A stretch of 64,000 nt of DNA from Podospora comata (Eukaryota > Ascomycota > Sordariomycetes > Sordariales > Podosporaceae), in contig CP071497.1 of assembly GCA_017354895.1 (NCBI GenBank), positions 1-64,000 on the forward strand, given 5' to 3'. The notes below the pieces were generated by a model. That model was given only the letters and a program-made list of their open reading frames with translations, had not been told where the DNA came from and made no database searches. Shown piece by piece: positions 55,029-64,000 of the stretch (the stretch's first letter is position 1; the number at the start of each line of letters is the position of its first letter). Position numbers and translations under genes: made by a program.

Positions 55029-56936
55029 TGGTAGAGGGTTTTTTACCACACGTCAGTTATGAACGCCATGCGATATACCTAATGACTAATCAATACATGT
55101 GTATCCTGCATGATATGGGTGACTACATCAAGAAATGTGTCAACTTCTCCTGAGAGTTTGCCAGTTGGGAAGTCCGGGGTAAGCTTGTCCGAAGGATTCG
55201 ATAGCTGCAAGACTACGGCAGATACGGCCCGTGCATGTGGCCTTTGGCTCGCTCGCGCCATCTTTCACTTTTTTCAACACCTTGCAGTTGTTTTCTTAGC
55301 CGGCATGCAATTACATATATCCCCTTCATCATATGCCCTTTTTCGTTGTACGTATCTGAGGTTGTAAAAGTTGTGTTTGTCTTTCCCAATCATGCCGACG
55401 GGAAACTAAGGAACGCCGGGACGACAAGCGGGGGTAGGCACCAGCGTTGCATCGTGAACTGTAGGAGACTTGAGAGCTCTGAATTTTGCGCTTTTGGTGC
55501 TGTCCAAGAAAAGGCCAGAATATTTCTGGAGGGTTGGATCAGCTTGCCCTCTCAGGCAAAACACCAAACATCAGCATTCACATTCCTCGCAGTCAATCTC
55601 GTGGTGAAAGCAACTGGGAGCACGTGGGGGGAGGGGACACCGGGCCAGACCCTTGGGATAAAAATAAGAACTTAGCGTCATCCAAGCTCTCGGTGACATT
55701 GCGCTATCTAGCAAACGCGGGGCAAAAGAGACCTGTATCTCTCAACCTGCAACTGGGATGTTGTGTCTAAACTATGGGTAAAAGAGCCTCATTAGCTTTA
55801 ATTTTTTTCTTTTATCGTTTTATGCTCGCGGTAGAGAATATTTTTGCCACGGTATGGTTTGCCAAACACAGGCGGTCCCTTATGCAGTGAGATCAGATGC
55901 AACCGTGACAGTCAGCCCCTCACCAATCCCTCCCCCAACAGACAGTGCTGCTGCGCCGGCCGCCGGGGAAGAAACCGGTGAGAATTTCCTGAGGTTGAGT
56001 GGCTCTGCGCCGCAGGCGATGTATGCGATTTGAACAGGGGGTTTTGTTAGAATTCTCTTGACAACAGTTCCAGGTTACACGCCTCTGGTCCACAAGATGA
56101 CGAAGTCTGTCGAGTCCCTGTCGAGGCCGGAGTCAGGTTGTTTAGGACATCGTGTACACGGACAGGAGTGTTACCTATTTGATCCGGGGAGTCTACATGT
56201 ATTTCGAACACTTTTGTACATCAAAGAGCTCTTCATTACTCCGTCGACCTGTCCACAACCGCATCATCAACTGATACCCGGATGTCTTGAAGCGCACTGT
56301 CAGAGGACCCCCGTCAGCGCTAGCGTCGGTCTTCAGGGCTGACGATCCATGTGGGGCATGGATGGCATGGCTGGGACCCTACGGGGCCGTTCCCGAAGAC
56401 CGAACGCGCCAGGTCCGCCCATCTTCATCATTCAGGAACCAGTTAATGGGCGGGTAAAAAATAACGATTCAGACGTTGAAACAAGTCGTCGGGAGTGACC
56501 TGAGGGATACCCGACATGGGACGTGCCCTGCCTACACACTACTGACTGAGGTGTCGCATGGAAGATCGCCCAGCAGAACAGGTTTGGCTGCTGGAGGGTG
56601 CCTGGTTGGAAGTGGGTGGTGCAAGGTTTCTGGCAGGTACCACCCTCCTGTCGTGCATCATTAGCGCCCGACCCTCTGGAGCAACACCCCATGAGGCCCC
56701 AATCAATCCTCAGCATTTGCGGTGCACGCAGAGCTGAAGGCCAGAATCTCGTATTTCCTCCGCTCATTTCCCACGCTCGCTCTCTTTATCAGAGTGTTTC
56801 GCTGGTTCTCTGGCTTTTCTGTCTTTGTGATCCTTTGCTCTCTCCCCTCCAACGTCCCTCTCCCCTCCAACGTCCCTCTCCCAGTCCGATGTGCTGCTGA
56901 GCTGGAGATGCTGCAGCCAGTCGCCGTCCCATCTCG
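55029..56936. other. Intergenic region, no gene recognised
   Basis: A 1.9-kb region between the four-helix protein and the glycosyltransferase. Several short frames are present but none looks like a protein family. It contains the tandem repeat at 56840-56882. Confidence 0.5.
56840..56882. repeat. 18-bp tandem repeat, 2.4 copies
   Basis: CTCTCCCCTCCAACGTCC occurs twice in tandem and continues with seven bases of a third copy, about 60 bp before the glycosyltransferase start codon, so it probably lies in the 5' leader. Confidence 0.85.
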
Positions 56937-58561
56937 ATGATTTCACAACATAAATACACCGGTTCGCCCGCCAGAATGCCGTCTCGGAGGTCGTCTGTCG
57001 CGATCGCCTTCATCGCCCTTAGTTTCCTGCTGCTGCTCTACACATCGAGGAGGCTGGGCAGCTGGACGCCCTACAACGAGCCTTATCACCACGAGACCGA
57101 TCCCCACAAGAGCCAACATGCGCCCCAGGGAGATGGCGCCCACGATACCAAGCCCGTACCGTCGACACAGGCCCCCGCCGTCGACCCCCTGTGCGAAGGG
57201 TTCCCCGACACCAGCAACATCCTGCTCGTCATGAAGACGGGAGCGTCCGAGTCCTTTGCGCGTGTGCCCACCCAGATGATGACCATGCTCAAGTGCCTCC
57301 CCGACTTCCTCATCTTTAGCGACATGGACCAAAACATTGGCGGACAAGAGATTCACGACAGTCTGGCCACGGTCCAGGAGGCTGCGCAGGAAGACAACTC
57401 GGACTTTGACCTGTATCGCCGACAAAAGTGGTGCGAGGTCGACCAGGAGAACTGCAACAAGCTCGGCAACCCGGCCCGGGAAGGGTGGAACCTTGACAAG
57501 TACAAGAACGTCCACATTGCTGAGAAGGCGTATAACATGCGGCCCAACTACGACTGGTATCTGTTTGTCGACGCCGACACCTACGTGCTGTGGCCCAACC
57601 TGGTCGAGTGGCTGAAGCAGCTGAAGCCGACCAAGAAGGTCTACCTGGGCAGCGTCACGCTGATCAATAACTTCAGCTTCGGACACGGAGGCTCGGGTTA
57701 CATCGTCAGCAAGGCGACCATGGACGACTTCATCGGCAACAACCCGGGTGTCGGCAACCAGTATGATATGAGAGCAAAGCGCGAGTGCTGCGGCGATTAC
57801 ATCTTTGCCCTTGCGCTCAAGGACAAGACGGAAGTCGGGGTCCAGCAGATGGTAAGTGTCTCCCTCCCTGCATTGACATGCTTCTTCCTTGGCACGCTCG
57901 CTCGCGTGGTGTCTTGGATCCCGATCGCTTCCAGCATTCTGGGACGAGGCTAACAACTGGACTGCAGTGGCCTACCATCAACGGCGAAAAGCCCGCCACT
58001 CTTCCCTTCGGCCCATCGCATTGGTGCCACCCCATTGTCACCATGCACCACATGAACGCTGAGGAGATCAACACCTTCTGGCACTTTGAACGGAAGCGAT
58101 ACCACCGCCTCGCGCAGTCTGGCAAAAAGGCCGAGACGCTTGTGATCCGCGACATCTTTGACGAATTCTTGGCTCCCAAACTGAACGAGACACGCGAGGA
58201 TTGGGACAACAACGCCGACAATCGCTTCTACCTCGACCAATCCAACGACCGCAAGTGGGAAGACTGGATGACGAACCGCATGAAGAAGCAGGATCAGTAC
58301 AACGAGCACGAGAAGAAGGCACACGAGTCGTTCGAGGCCTGTGGTGCCGCCTGCAAGAGCTTGGGCAACGAGTGCTTCATGTACAGATACAAGGATGGTG
58401 CCTGCAGTATTTCCAACTCTTTCCAGCTTGGCAAACCCCTGAAGAAGGGGGCAGACAAGGACCGGACCATGAGCGGCTGGGACGTCGAAAAGATCAAGAA
58501 GTGGGTGGCCGATCAACCGGCATGCGACAAGATCCGTTGGCCCGAGGTCAAGACCAACTAG
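56937..58561 (+). CDS. Fringe-like glycosyltransferase (GT31 type), type II membrane protein
   Basis: Two exons, 56937-57851 and 57968-58561, with a 116-bp intron, giving 502 residues; an ATG at 56976 would give 489. A short basic N-terminus precedes one membrane helix (VAIAFIALSFLLLLY), then a Pro/His-rich stem: Golgi type II topology. The catalytic domain starts near ILLVMKTGASE and holds the nucleotide-sugar DxD motif in WYLFVDADTYV (DAD), followed by LGSVTLINNFSFGHGGSGYI, the acceptor-binding element of Fringe-like enzymes. The C-terminal ~80 residues have a Cys pattern (FEACGAACKSLGNECFMY...GACSIS) like a PAN/apple module. It likely extends cell-wall or glycoprotein glycans. Confidence 0.88.
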
Positions 58562-59155
58562 AAGGAGGAGTTGTCATCATGGTCGCCAATGGGGGTTTCA
58601 TTCCGATTCAAGGCAAAAAACACACATTCATGAGCCATCAGCTTTGGGAATTTTAGGGATAGGGACTGCTTTGGCGTTTGGGTTGGCTTTGACGGGCGCT
58701 GTGGCATACTGGGTAGGTATAATGAAGGAAGGGAAAGACAGGACAAAGGAAGAGGAGCTCTCTGGTACAGGACTCCATCAGCATCATTGAACAAAACACG
58801 ACAAAAGCGGCGGGAATAGATCTTTTTGGGGGGCACTTTTACAACCAGCGGCATCTGACAAGCAAGCAGGCGAGCACGTACATTGGTCATTTCCTCTTGA
58901 TAGAATTTGTTTGACGGCATCTCTCCTTCAACAATTGTATAAATCTGCTTTGGCGTATGTAGATGAATGCAACCATGTAGACAACAGGGTGTGTTTGGGT
59001 TGTTGAAACAAGTGTTGCCACTCCCCTGGATTGGGTACCATACGGCAAACCAACAATCCCGGCATGAGACACACATCAAGACATGTTTTATTGCCCGTCT
59101 CATTTTTATCCAGCTTCACCTTCCCTGCATCCCCAGTCCTCGTTCACGGCTCCGA
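58562..59155. other. Intergenic region (convergent)
   Basis: 594 bp between the glycosyltransferase and cellulase 3' ends. A minus-strand frame reaches across it but begins without an ATG and looks non-coding. Nothing recognised. Confidence 0.5.
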
Positions 59156-60430
59156 CTAGATATACGGCTGCAGACTAGGCAAAACCCGATCATACGCCAC
59201 ACTGGACGGCGGCTCCATTGCAAACATGTAGTTTCCCCACCATGGGCCGCCTCCCCACCAAGCCCAGCCAGTCCAGACATCGTTGTTCTGCTGCAGGTAG
59301 CTCAGCATTCCTGTCAGGGCAGCAATGCAGTTGGTGTTGGCCCCGCCGGCTGTCTCTCCGAGAAAGCCCTTCTTCTTATTCTGCTTCAGCCACTCGGTAG
59401 CAGCACGGACACGTTCAGCGCCGATGGTGCGGGAAACGCAGGTTTCCGAGGTGCCGGAGCCGTCGCTGTCGAGGTACTGGTGCATTTGGTAAATAATCTT
59501 CTCGCCCGTCGAGTCGGCTGGATCACGGAGGGAGAGGAGGTTGGCTCCGTTGCCCGAGGATACCTATGGGCGAGTATGGTTAGTGCCAAGACTGACAATG
59601 AAAAGGGGCAAAATAGGGGGCGTTACCCAGGTCCAAGCGCCAGTCCAAGAGTTTCCTTCGACCATGATGTACTGAGCCGTCGCTCCCGTGGCACGGATGG
59701 CGTCGATAGCAGCTTGGTTGAGGCGGCGGACTAGATCATCAGCCATGTCGTGATACTCGTTGTTGGTGTCAAAGATGACCTTGTCGTTGTTGACGAAGAG
59801 CTTGGCAATGGTGGTCCACCAGGCCGCGAAGCCAGCTACATCGGTTATGACGTTGTTGTAGTAGCGTCCAAAGTTGTGGGGGTCAATGATGGCATAAGCG
59901 CCTTTGCTGGTGACATAGTTGACGATCTGGAGCTTTATTAGCGACTTATCAAGAACAGGACACGTTCACTAGGAAACTACATCAGTCAGGCCGCTGGCAT
60001 AAGTGGCATCAAGTGGGCCATCAAGCTTGTTGGGAACAATGCGTTCCCTGACAGGGTGTCAGCGCTTTTGACTGGAGTACGTTATGTTGAATGTGCCAAG
60101 GTCCACTCACATCATGAAAGCAATGCGGAAAGTGTTGAATCCCTTGCCCATCAAGGCCTATCCCGTATCATCAGTTTTAGAAGCTACACAAGCAATCTGC
60201 CGTGTCTGATCAAGACTTACGTCGATACTCGACCTTACCGGCCAGGTGTAGTGTTTTCCAAGCTGGCCAGGCAGACTATCTTTTCCGAACTCAGCACCGG
60301 ATTGGTTGACGCCAACGAACTGGAACTTGGTTGCCCGCTTGGTCGGGGTATCACAGACTGGCGCCGGAGCCGGAGCTGCCAGCGCTGACCCGACTGCAGC
60401 AGCGCCGAGAAGAAAATTGAGAAGCTTCAT
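59156..60430 (-). CDS. Secreted GH5 subfamily-5 endoglucanase
   Basis: Five exons: 60430-60221, 60157-60111, 60047-59981, 59926-59627 and 59563-59156, with introns of 63, 63, 54 and 63 bp; all joins keep frame, giving 343 residues. Residues 1-19 are a signal peptide ([19 protein letters not shown]). The mature enzyme shows [30 protein letters not shown], and [10 protein letters not shown]. The acid/base Glu lies in [11 protein letters not shown] (NE) and the nucleophile Glu in GFLGETAGG. The C-terminus [14 protein letters not shown] is typical of EGII-like enzymes. It hydrolyses beta-1,4-glucan. It has no CBM1 or linker, so it is a single-domain form. Confidence 0.93.
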
Positions 60431-61576
60431 GGCGAACTCTCACACGATGATGGATGACAAGTTCAACATAGCACCAACACGGCAGACTCATTCTTATACC
60501 AATAGTCAATATTTCCATTCAGTCTTGACGACTGCAATCAAAACATCACCAGGCCACCGGAAATACCCCCTCCGCCCTCGCGATGAGAAAATAAAGTAAA
60601 GTTGATTAGGAGCTCTGCGCTGCTCAGATTTCCCTGAAACATTACGCCACGAGCGAGGCTCATATTCAGGCATGTCGGCGAGCACATAATTCGCGAGTGA
60701 AAGAGGCTCCAATCGGCGCCTTGGGAGGTATCTCGTCACCAAGATGCCGATGCAGACTTGCCAACAGCCGGGAATCGTCGTTGGAGAGTCTGTGGGGTGA
60801 CACCCTGCTCAAGGCCCGAATGGGGCTGCTTCCTCCGCCCTCCTCGAATCAGCCGTGAGAGCGCCATCGAGGGGATGGTCACAAGAAACAGATCAGATGG
60901 GCCGTTGAGCTCGTAGTGGATATTCTCACTTTAGCAAGTTCAATAATAAGATTGACTTGCGATAAATTAGAGACTGGAACGACAAAACGTCGATCACTTA
61001 AAGATCGAGGACACAGATTACCTTAGTTAGGTAGGTACTTGAGGCTCGGTCCAAGTCATCAGACAAGGCTGCGATGTTTTTGCCTGTAAGGGAGGCTACT
61101 ATTTCCCCCTGACTTGTATCTACCTTAGTCAGGTAGTAGGTGCCGATGTCATTCAGGTAGGTCGGATTATGGGGTACACTGTAGCGAAATCTCAGCCCTT
61201 TGCCTAGCGATCACCTAGATACAAGAATGGCCGGTATGGCAAAGCACCGCAAATTATCATTGCTATAGTCGCACTAGTTTCCTTGGCGACACACAAGCCG
61301 TTGAAAATGCCGATCTAGATACACGGCCGGGAGTAATCCGGCAACCGGAACAGGGGGGCGGAGCCGGCCCGCATGACCTTTGCCTTAACACCGATTTGAG
61401 CCGAATGTTTCGACCCCCTTTCCCCTCGTAGTTGGTGGGCATGTTGGTGTTATACTCTCTCCAAATCCTCATTAACTCAGCCAGCTGATCGACCGATTCG
61501 CGTTGAAAATTAGGACGGTACAATCGGACGTCTAGCCGCCCGGCAACCGAACTCACCGGAGAAAAGTGGAGAACAG
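60431..61576. other. Divergent intergenic region
   Basis: 1.15 kb containing the promoters of the cellulase and the D-lactate dehydrogenase. Repeated TTAGGTAGGTA/TCAGGTAGGT elements stand at about 61023-61160. No gene is seen. Confidence 0.55.
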
Positions 61577-63307
61577 ATGGCCGGACTCCGGGTCATTCCG
61601 GGATGCAGAAGAGGCTTGCACTTTGGAGGTACCTGTGGACGGAGGGTGACCTTGCAGGCAACACGACAGTTAAGGCCACTAGGGCAGCCAGGAAGCAGCT
61701 GCCGGCCATATTCTGCCACCACAGCATCAACACCGAATGGAAGAGGATGGGGCCGCAACGCATTCATTGCCTCAGGGGCACTGGGTCTCGTTGGATTCGG
61801 AGCAGGTGTCGTGTTCGGCAAGGGATACTATGAATTAATGCAACCAAAGGCTGAATGGGATTTGAACACGCCGAATATCCCCAAGGCTATCACGTATGCC
61901 AACCGATTCGAGATGCTGCATGCTGCCGAGGAGATTGCCCGACTGATAGGCCAAGATTGTGTCAGTTACGACTCCGATGTGTTGGAACATCACGGACACT
62001 CTGACTGGTCTACTTCCAACTCCTCAGAAAGAGCCGTCGCCGTAGTCTTTCCTCGGACGACGGAGGATGTGTCTACCATCGCCCGGATATGCAGCAAACG
62101 CAAAGTCCCCATGATCCCTTTTGGAGCTGGCTCGTCGGTTGAGGGCAACTTCAGCCAGCCTTATTCAGGAATCTGCATCGACTTCACCAATATGGACAAG
62201 GTGATATCGTTCCACCCGGAAGACATGGACGTGGTAGTCCAGCCAGGAGTAAACTGGGTCGATCTCAACAACAAGATTGCCCACACCAACCTCTTCGCGC
62301 CGATGGACCCCTCCCCCACAGCCACCGTCGGTGGCATGGTCTCAACTAACTGTTCTGGCACCAATGCCTTCCGCTACGGAACCATGAAAGACTGGGTCCT
62401 CAACCTCACCGTTGTCCTGCCTGACGGCCAAACCGTCAAGACCCGTCGACGACCACGAAAGACCTCGGCGGGGTACAATCTCACCTCGTTATTCGTCGGT
62501 GCAGAAGGGACTCTGGGTATGGTGACAGAAATCACCCTCAAACTCGCCCCTATACCGCAAGACACCTCCGTCGCCGTGATCCCCTTCCCCAGCATCAACG
62601 ACGCCGCCGCAGCCGCCACCTCGCTCATCCGATCTGGCATCTCTGGCCTTGCCGCTCTCGAAATCATGGACGACGTCCAGATGGCCATCCTCAACAAGCA
62701 CGGCAGCGCCACCGTCCGCCAACGCCGCTGGCAGGAGAAGCCTACCCTGTTTATCAAATTCTCCGGCACCACCGAAGCAATCAAATCCGACATTTCACGC
62801 GTCTCATCCCTCGTGGCACCTTTCAGTGCTCACCAGCTCATCTTTGCCAGATCGAAAAAGGAGGAATCCAATCTCTGGGCTGCGCGCAAAGAAGCCTTGT
62901 TCACCATGGTTAATATCCGCCCCGAGGGAACAGAAATGTGGTCTACCGACGTTGCGGTACCCATCTCGCGGCTTGCCGAGATCATCACCTGGTCCAAAGA
63001 GGAGTGTTCCAAGCTGGGCATTTTTGCCAGCGTCATTGGACATGTGGGGGATGGCAACTTTCATGTGGCTATGATGTACGACCCGAGGAATGCAGGGCAA
63101 AAGGAGGCAGTGGGGAAGACGGTCAAAGAGATGATGAAGAGGGCGTTGGAGATGGAGGGGACCGTGTCGGGGGAGCATGCTATTGGGATTGGCAAGAAGG
63201 GTAGCCTCAGGGACGAGTTGGGGGTGGAAACGATTGGGTTGATGAGGGCGTTGAAGAGGGCTGTGGATCCGGATTGGATTATGAACCCAGGGAAGGTGTT
63301 TGACTAG
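61577..63307 (+). CDS. Mitochondrial D-lactate dehydrogenase (cytochrome)
   Basis: A single exon of 576 residues. The N-terminal ~55 residues are Arg/Gly/Ser-rich with no acidic residue (MAGLRVIPGCRRGLHFG), a mitochondrial presequence; a hydrophobic segment (FIASGALGLVGFGAGVVFG) follows as an inner-membrane anchor, as in yeast Dld1. The FAD-binding PCMH domain has IPFGAGSSVEGN, PGVNWVDLN, MDPSPTATVGGMVSTNCSG and VGAEGTLGMVTEITLKL. The C-terminal FAD-oxidase domain holds the HVGDGNFH metal/substrate motif and GEHAIGIGKK. It oxidises D-lactate and passes electrons to cytochrome c. The related glycolate/2-hydroxyglutarate oxidases are less likely given the anchor. Confidence 0.93.
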   Translation: MAGLRVIPGCRRGLHFGGTCGRRVTLQATRQLRPLGQPGSSCRPYSATTASTPNGRGWGRNAFIASGALGLVGFGAGVVFGKGYYELMQPKAEWDLNTPNIPKAITYANRFEMLHAAEEIARLIGQDCVSYDSDVLEHHGHSDWSTSNSSERAVAVVFPRTTEDVSTIARICSKRKVPMIPFGAGSSVEGNFSQPYSGICIDFTNMDKVISFHPEDMDVVVQPGVNWVDLNNKIAHTNLFAPMDPSPTATVGGMVSTNCSGTNAFRYGTMKDWVLNLTVVLPDGQTVKTRRRPRKTSAGYNLTSLFVGAEGTLGMVTEITLKLAPIPQDTSVAVIPFPSINDAAAAATSLIRSGISGLAALEIMDDVQMAILNKHGSATVRQRRWQEKPTLFIKFSGTTEAIKSDISRVSSLVAPFSAHQLIFARSKKEESNLWAARKEALFTMVNIRPEGTEMWSTDVAVPISRLAEIITWSKEECSKLGIFASVIGHVGDGNFHVAMMYDPRNAGQKEAVGKTVKEMMKRALEMEGTVSGEHAIGIGKKGSLRDELGVETIGLMRALKRAVDPDWIMNPGKVFD

Positions 63308-63416
63308 CGTCGTTCTTCATCTCGCTCATATATATTAGGTAGTGGTATTTTTGGTTGAGTAGGTAGGTACTGTTCAACACTCAAAGTTCGGGTATCATCG
63401 CGAAATGTCATATTCA

Positions 63417-63872
63417 TCATCTACGCCCTGCCCTTAGTTGCCCAATGACCTCCTCTCCTACAAACACCGCCACAGTTCCGATCAAGACCCAGCCCCCGAC
63501 ATACCAAGCCCAGTCACCCACCACACCAAACACCAAGCCCCAGATCAAAACATCGAATACGCACGACGCAAAGCTCTGACTCACTGCACCAGGATACACC
63601 TCAACCACAGACCGGCCGAACAGCAGCTGTTTTGCTTGCCAGAGCCCTATGATGGCCCTCCAGATTGCATACAGCGTACAAACTGCCCAAACAGCATCTC
63701 GAAAAGTGATGAAAGAGGGATTTTGGATTTTGAATGAGACTTCGTATAGGATCGGGCTGAAATAGGTTTGCCGCCGTGGTTGACGGTTTGTGGACATAGT
63801 CCGGGTTGGATTGGAATTCGACCGGCGGTATTGATACTTCGTGGTATAAATGTGTTGGTGAATGTAATACAT
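63417..63872 (-). CDS. Small multi-pass membrane protein, unknown
   Basis: A single frame of 151 residues from an ATG at 63872; a second ATG at 63797 would give 126 and a more compact N-terminus (MSTNRQPRRQTYFSP). Three hydrophobic segments are seen: FRDAVWAVCTLYAIWRAIIG, FASCVFDVLIWGLVFGVVG and WAWYVGGWVLIGTVAVFVG. I do not recognise the family. It lies tail-to-tail with the dehydrogenase, 109 bp away. Confidence 0.65.
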   Translation of the reverse strand: MYYIHQHIYTTKYQYRRSNSNPTRTMSTNRQPRRQTYFSPILYEVSFKIQNPSFITFRDAVWAVCTLYAIWRAIIGLWQAKQLLFGRSVVEVYPGAVSQSFASCVFDVLIWGLVFGVVGDWAWYVGGWVLIGTVAVFVGEEVIGQLRAGRR

Positions 63873-64000
63873 TGGTAAAAACTTTATTAGGGATGAATGG
63901 CGGGTAGCAAATCACATGGGAGTTCGGGTTCTTTCTATTAAATGCTGCCTGGGGGAACCACGCAATCCAGGAGACGTGCCAAGAGTCGAATGGCCATCGA

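Noticed and set aside
56943-57956. 337-codon open frame on the minus strand opposite the glycosyltransferase
   Set aside because: The plus strand encodes a complete GT31-type domain; the reverse frame is Val/Leu/Asp-rich shadow sequence.
1-64000. CRISPR arrays, operons, ribosome-binding sites or insertion sequences of bacterial type
   Set aside because: Gene structure, introns and families are fungal; no regularly spaced identical repeats or bacterial signals were seen.

Overview
The window is nuclear DNA of a filamentous ascomycete, most likely a Sordariomycete. Genes are split by 45-145 bp introns with GT/AG ends and CTAAC or CTGAC branch-like boxes. Recognisable families include a fungal rhodopsin-like membrane protein, DUF1996, DUF1479, Tcp11/Sok1, GH5 subfamily-5 cellulase and fungal MFS transporters. 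The one tRNA gene has a eukaryotic intron just after the anticodon. The species cannot be told from this alone. The first 1.4 kb is extremely AT-rich, with a decayed tandem repeat, as expected of mutated (RIP-like) repeat DNA at an accessory or subtelomeric edge.

Region 1 (1-8.4 kb): AT-rich repeat DNA, an NmrA-like NAD(P)-binding protein, a secreted DUF1996 protein, a SAM methyltransferase, a membrane-anchored alpha/beta hydrolase and a probable gene relic. Region 2 (8.4-34.9 kb) looks like a biosynthetic gene cluster with no PKS, NRPS, terpene synthase or prenyltransferase. It holds an aspartyl/asparaginyl-tRNA-synthetase-like enzyme with a changed amino-acid pocket and, divergent from it, an isopenicillin-N-synthase-type oxygenase that lacks its usual Arg-x-Ser. 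Next come a membrane-anchored heme-oxygenase-like di-iron protein, a large protein with a JmjC/cupin-like C-terminal region, a DHA2-type MFS exporter and an indoleamine-dioxygenase/PrnB-like heme protein. A rhodopsin-like membrane protein, an SDR without the catalytic Tyr, two more MFS transporters and an Arg-Ser-repeat protein follow. The outer limits of any cluster are inferred, not seen.

Region 3 (35-64 kb) is mostly ordinary chromosome: a frameshifted small gene, a DUF1479 oxygenase-like protein, an M1 aminopeptidase with a possible mitochondrial presequence, Tcp11/Sok1, a single-pass membrane protein, tRNA-Val(TAC), a four-helix membrane protein, a Fringe-like glycosyltransferase, a GH5 endoglucanase, a mitochondrial D-lactate dehydrogenase and a small membrane protein.

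If region 2 works as one pathway, the aaRS-like protein would activate an amino acid, the oxygenases (2OG, di-iron, heme), SDR, methyltransferase and hydrolase would tailor it, and the MFS proteins would export it. This is inference from neighbourhood and families. Exon joins were worked out by hand from splice signals and reading-frame continuity; most give uninterrupted, family-consistent proteins, and unresolved starts are stated.
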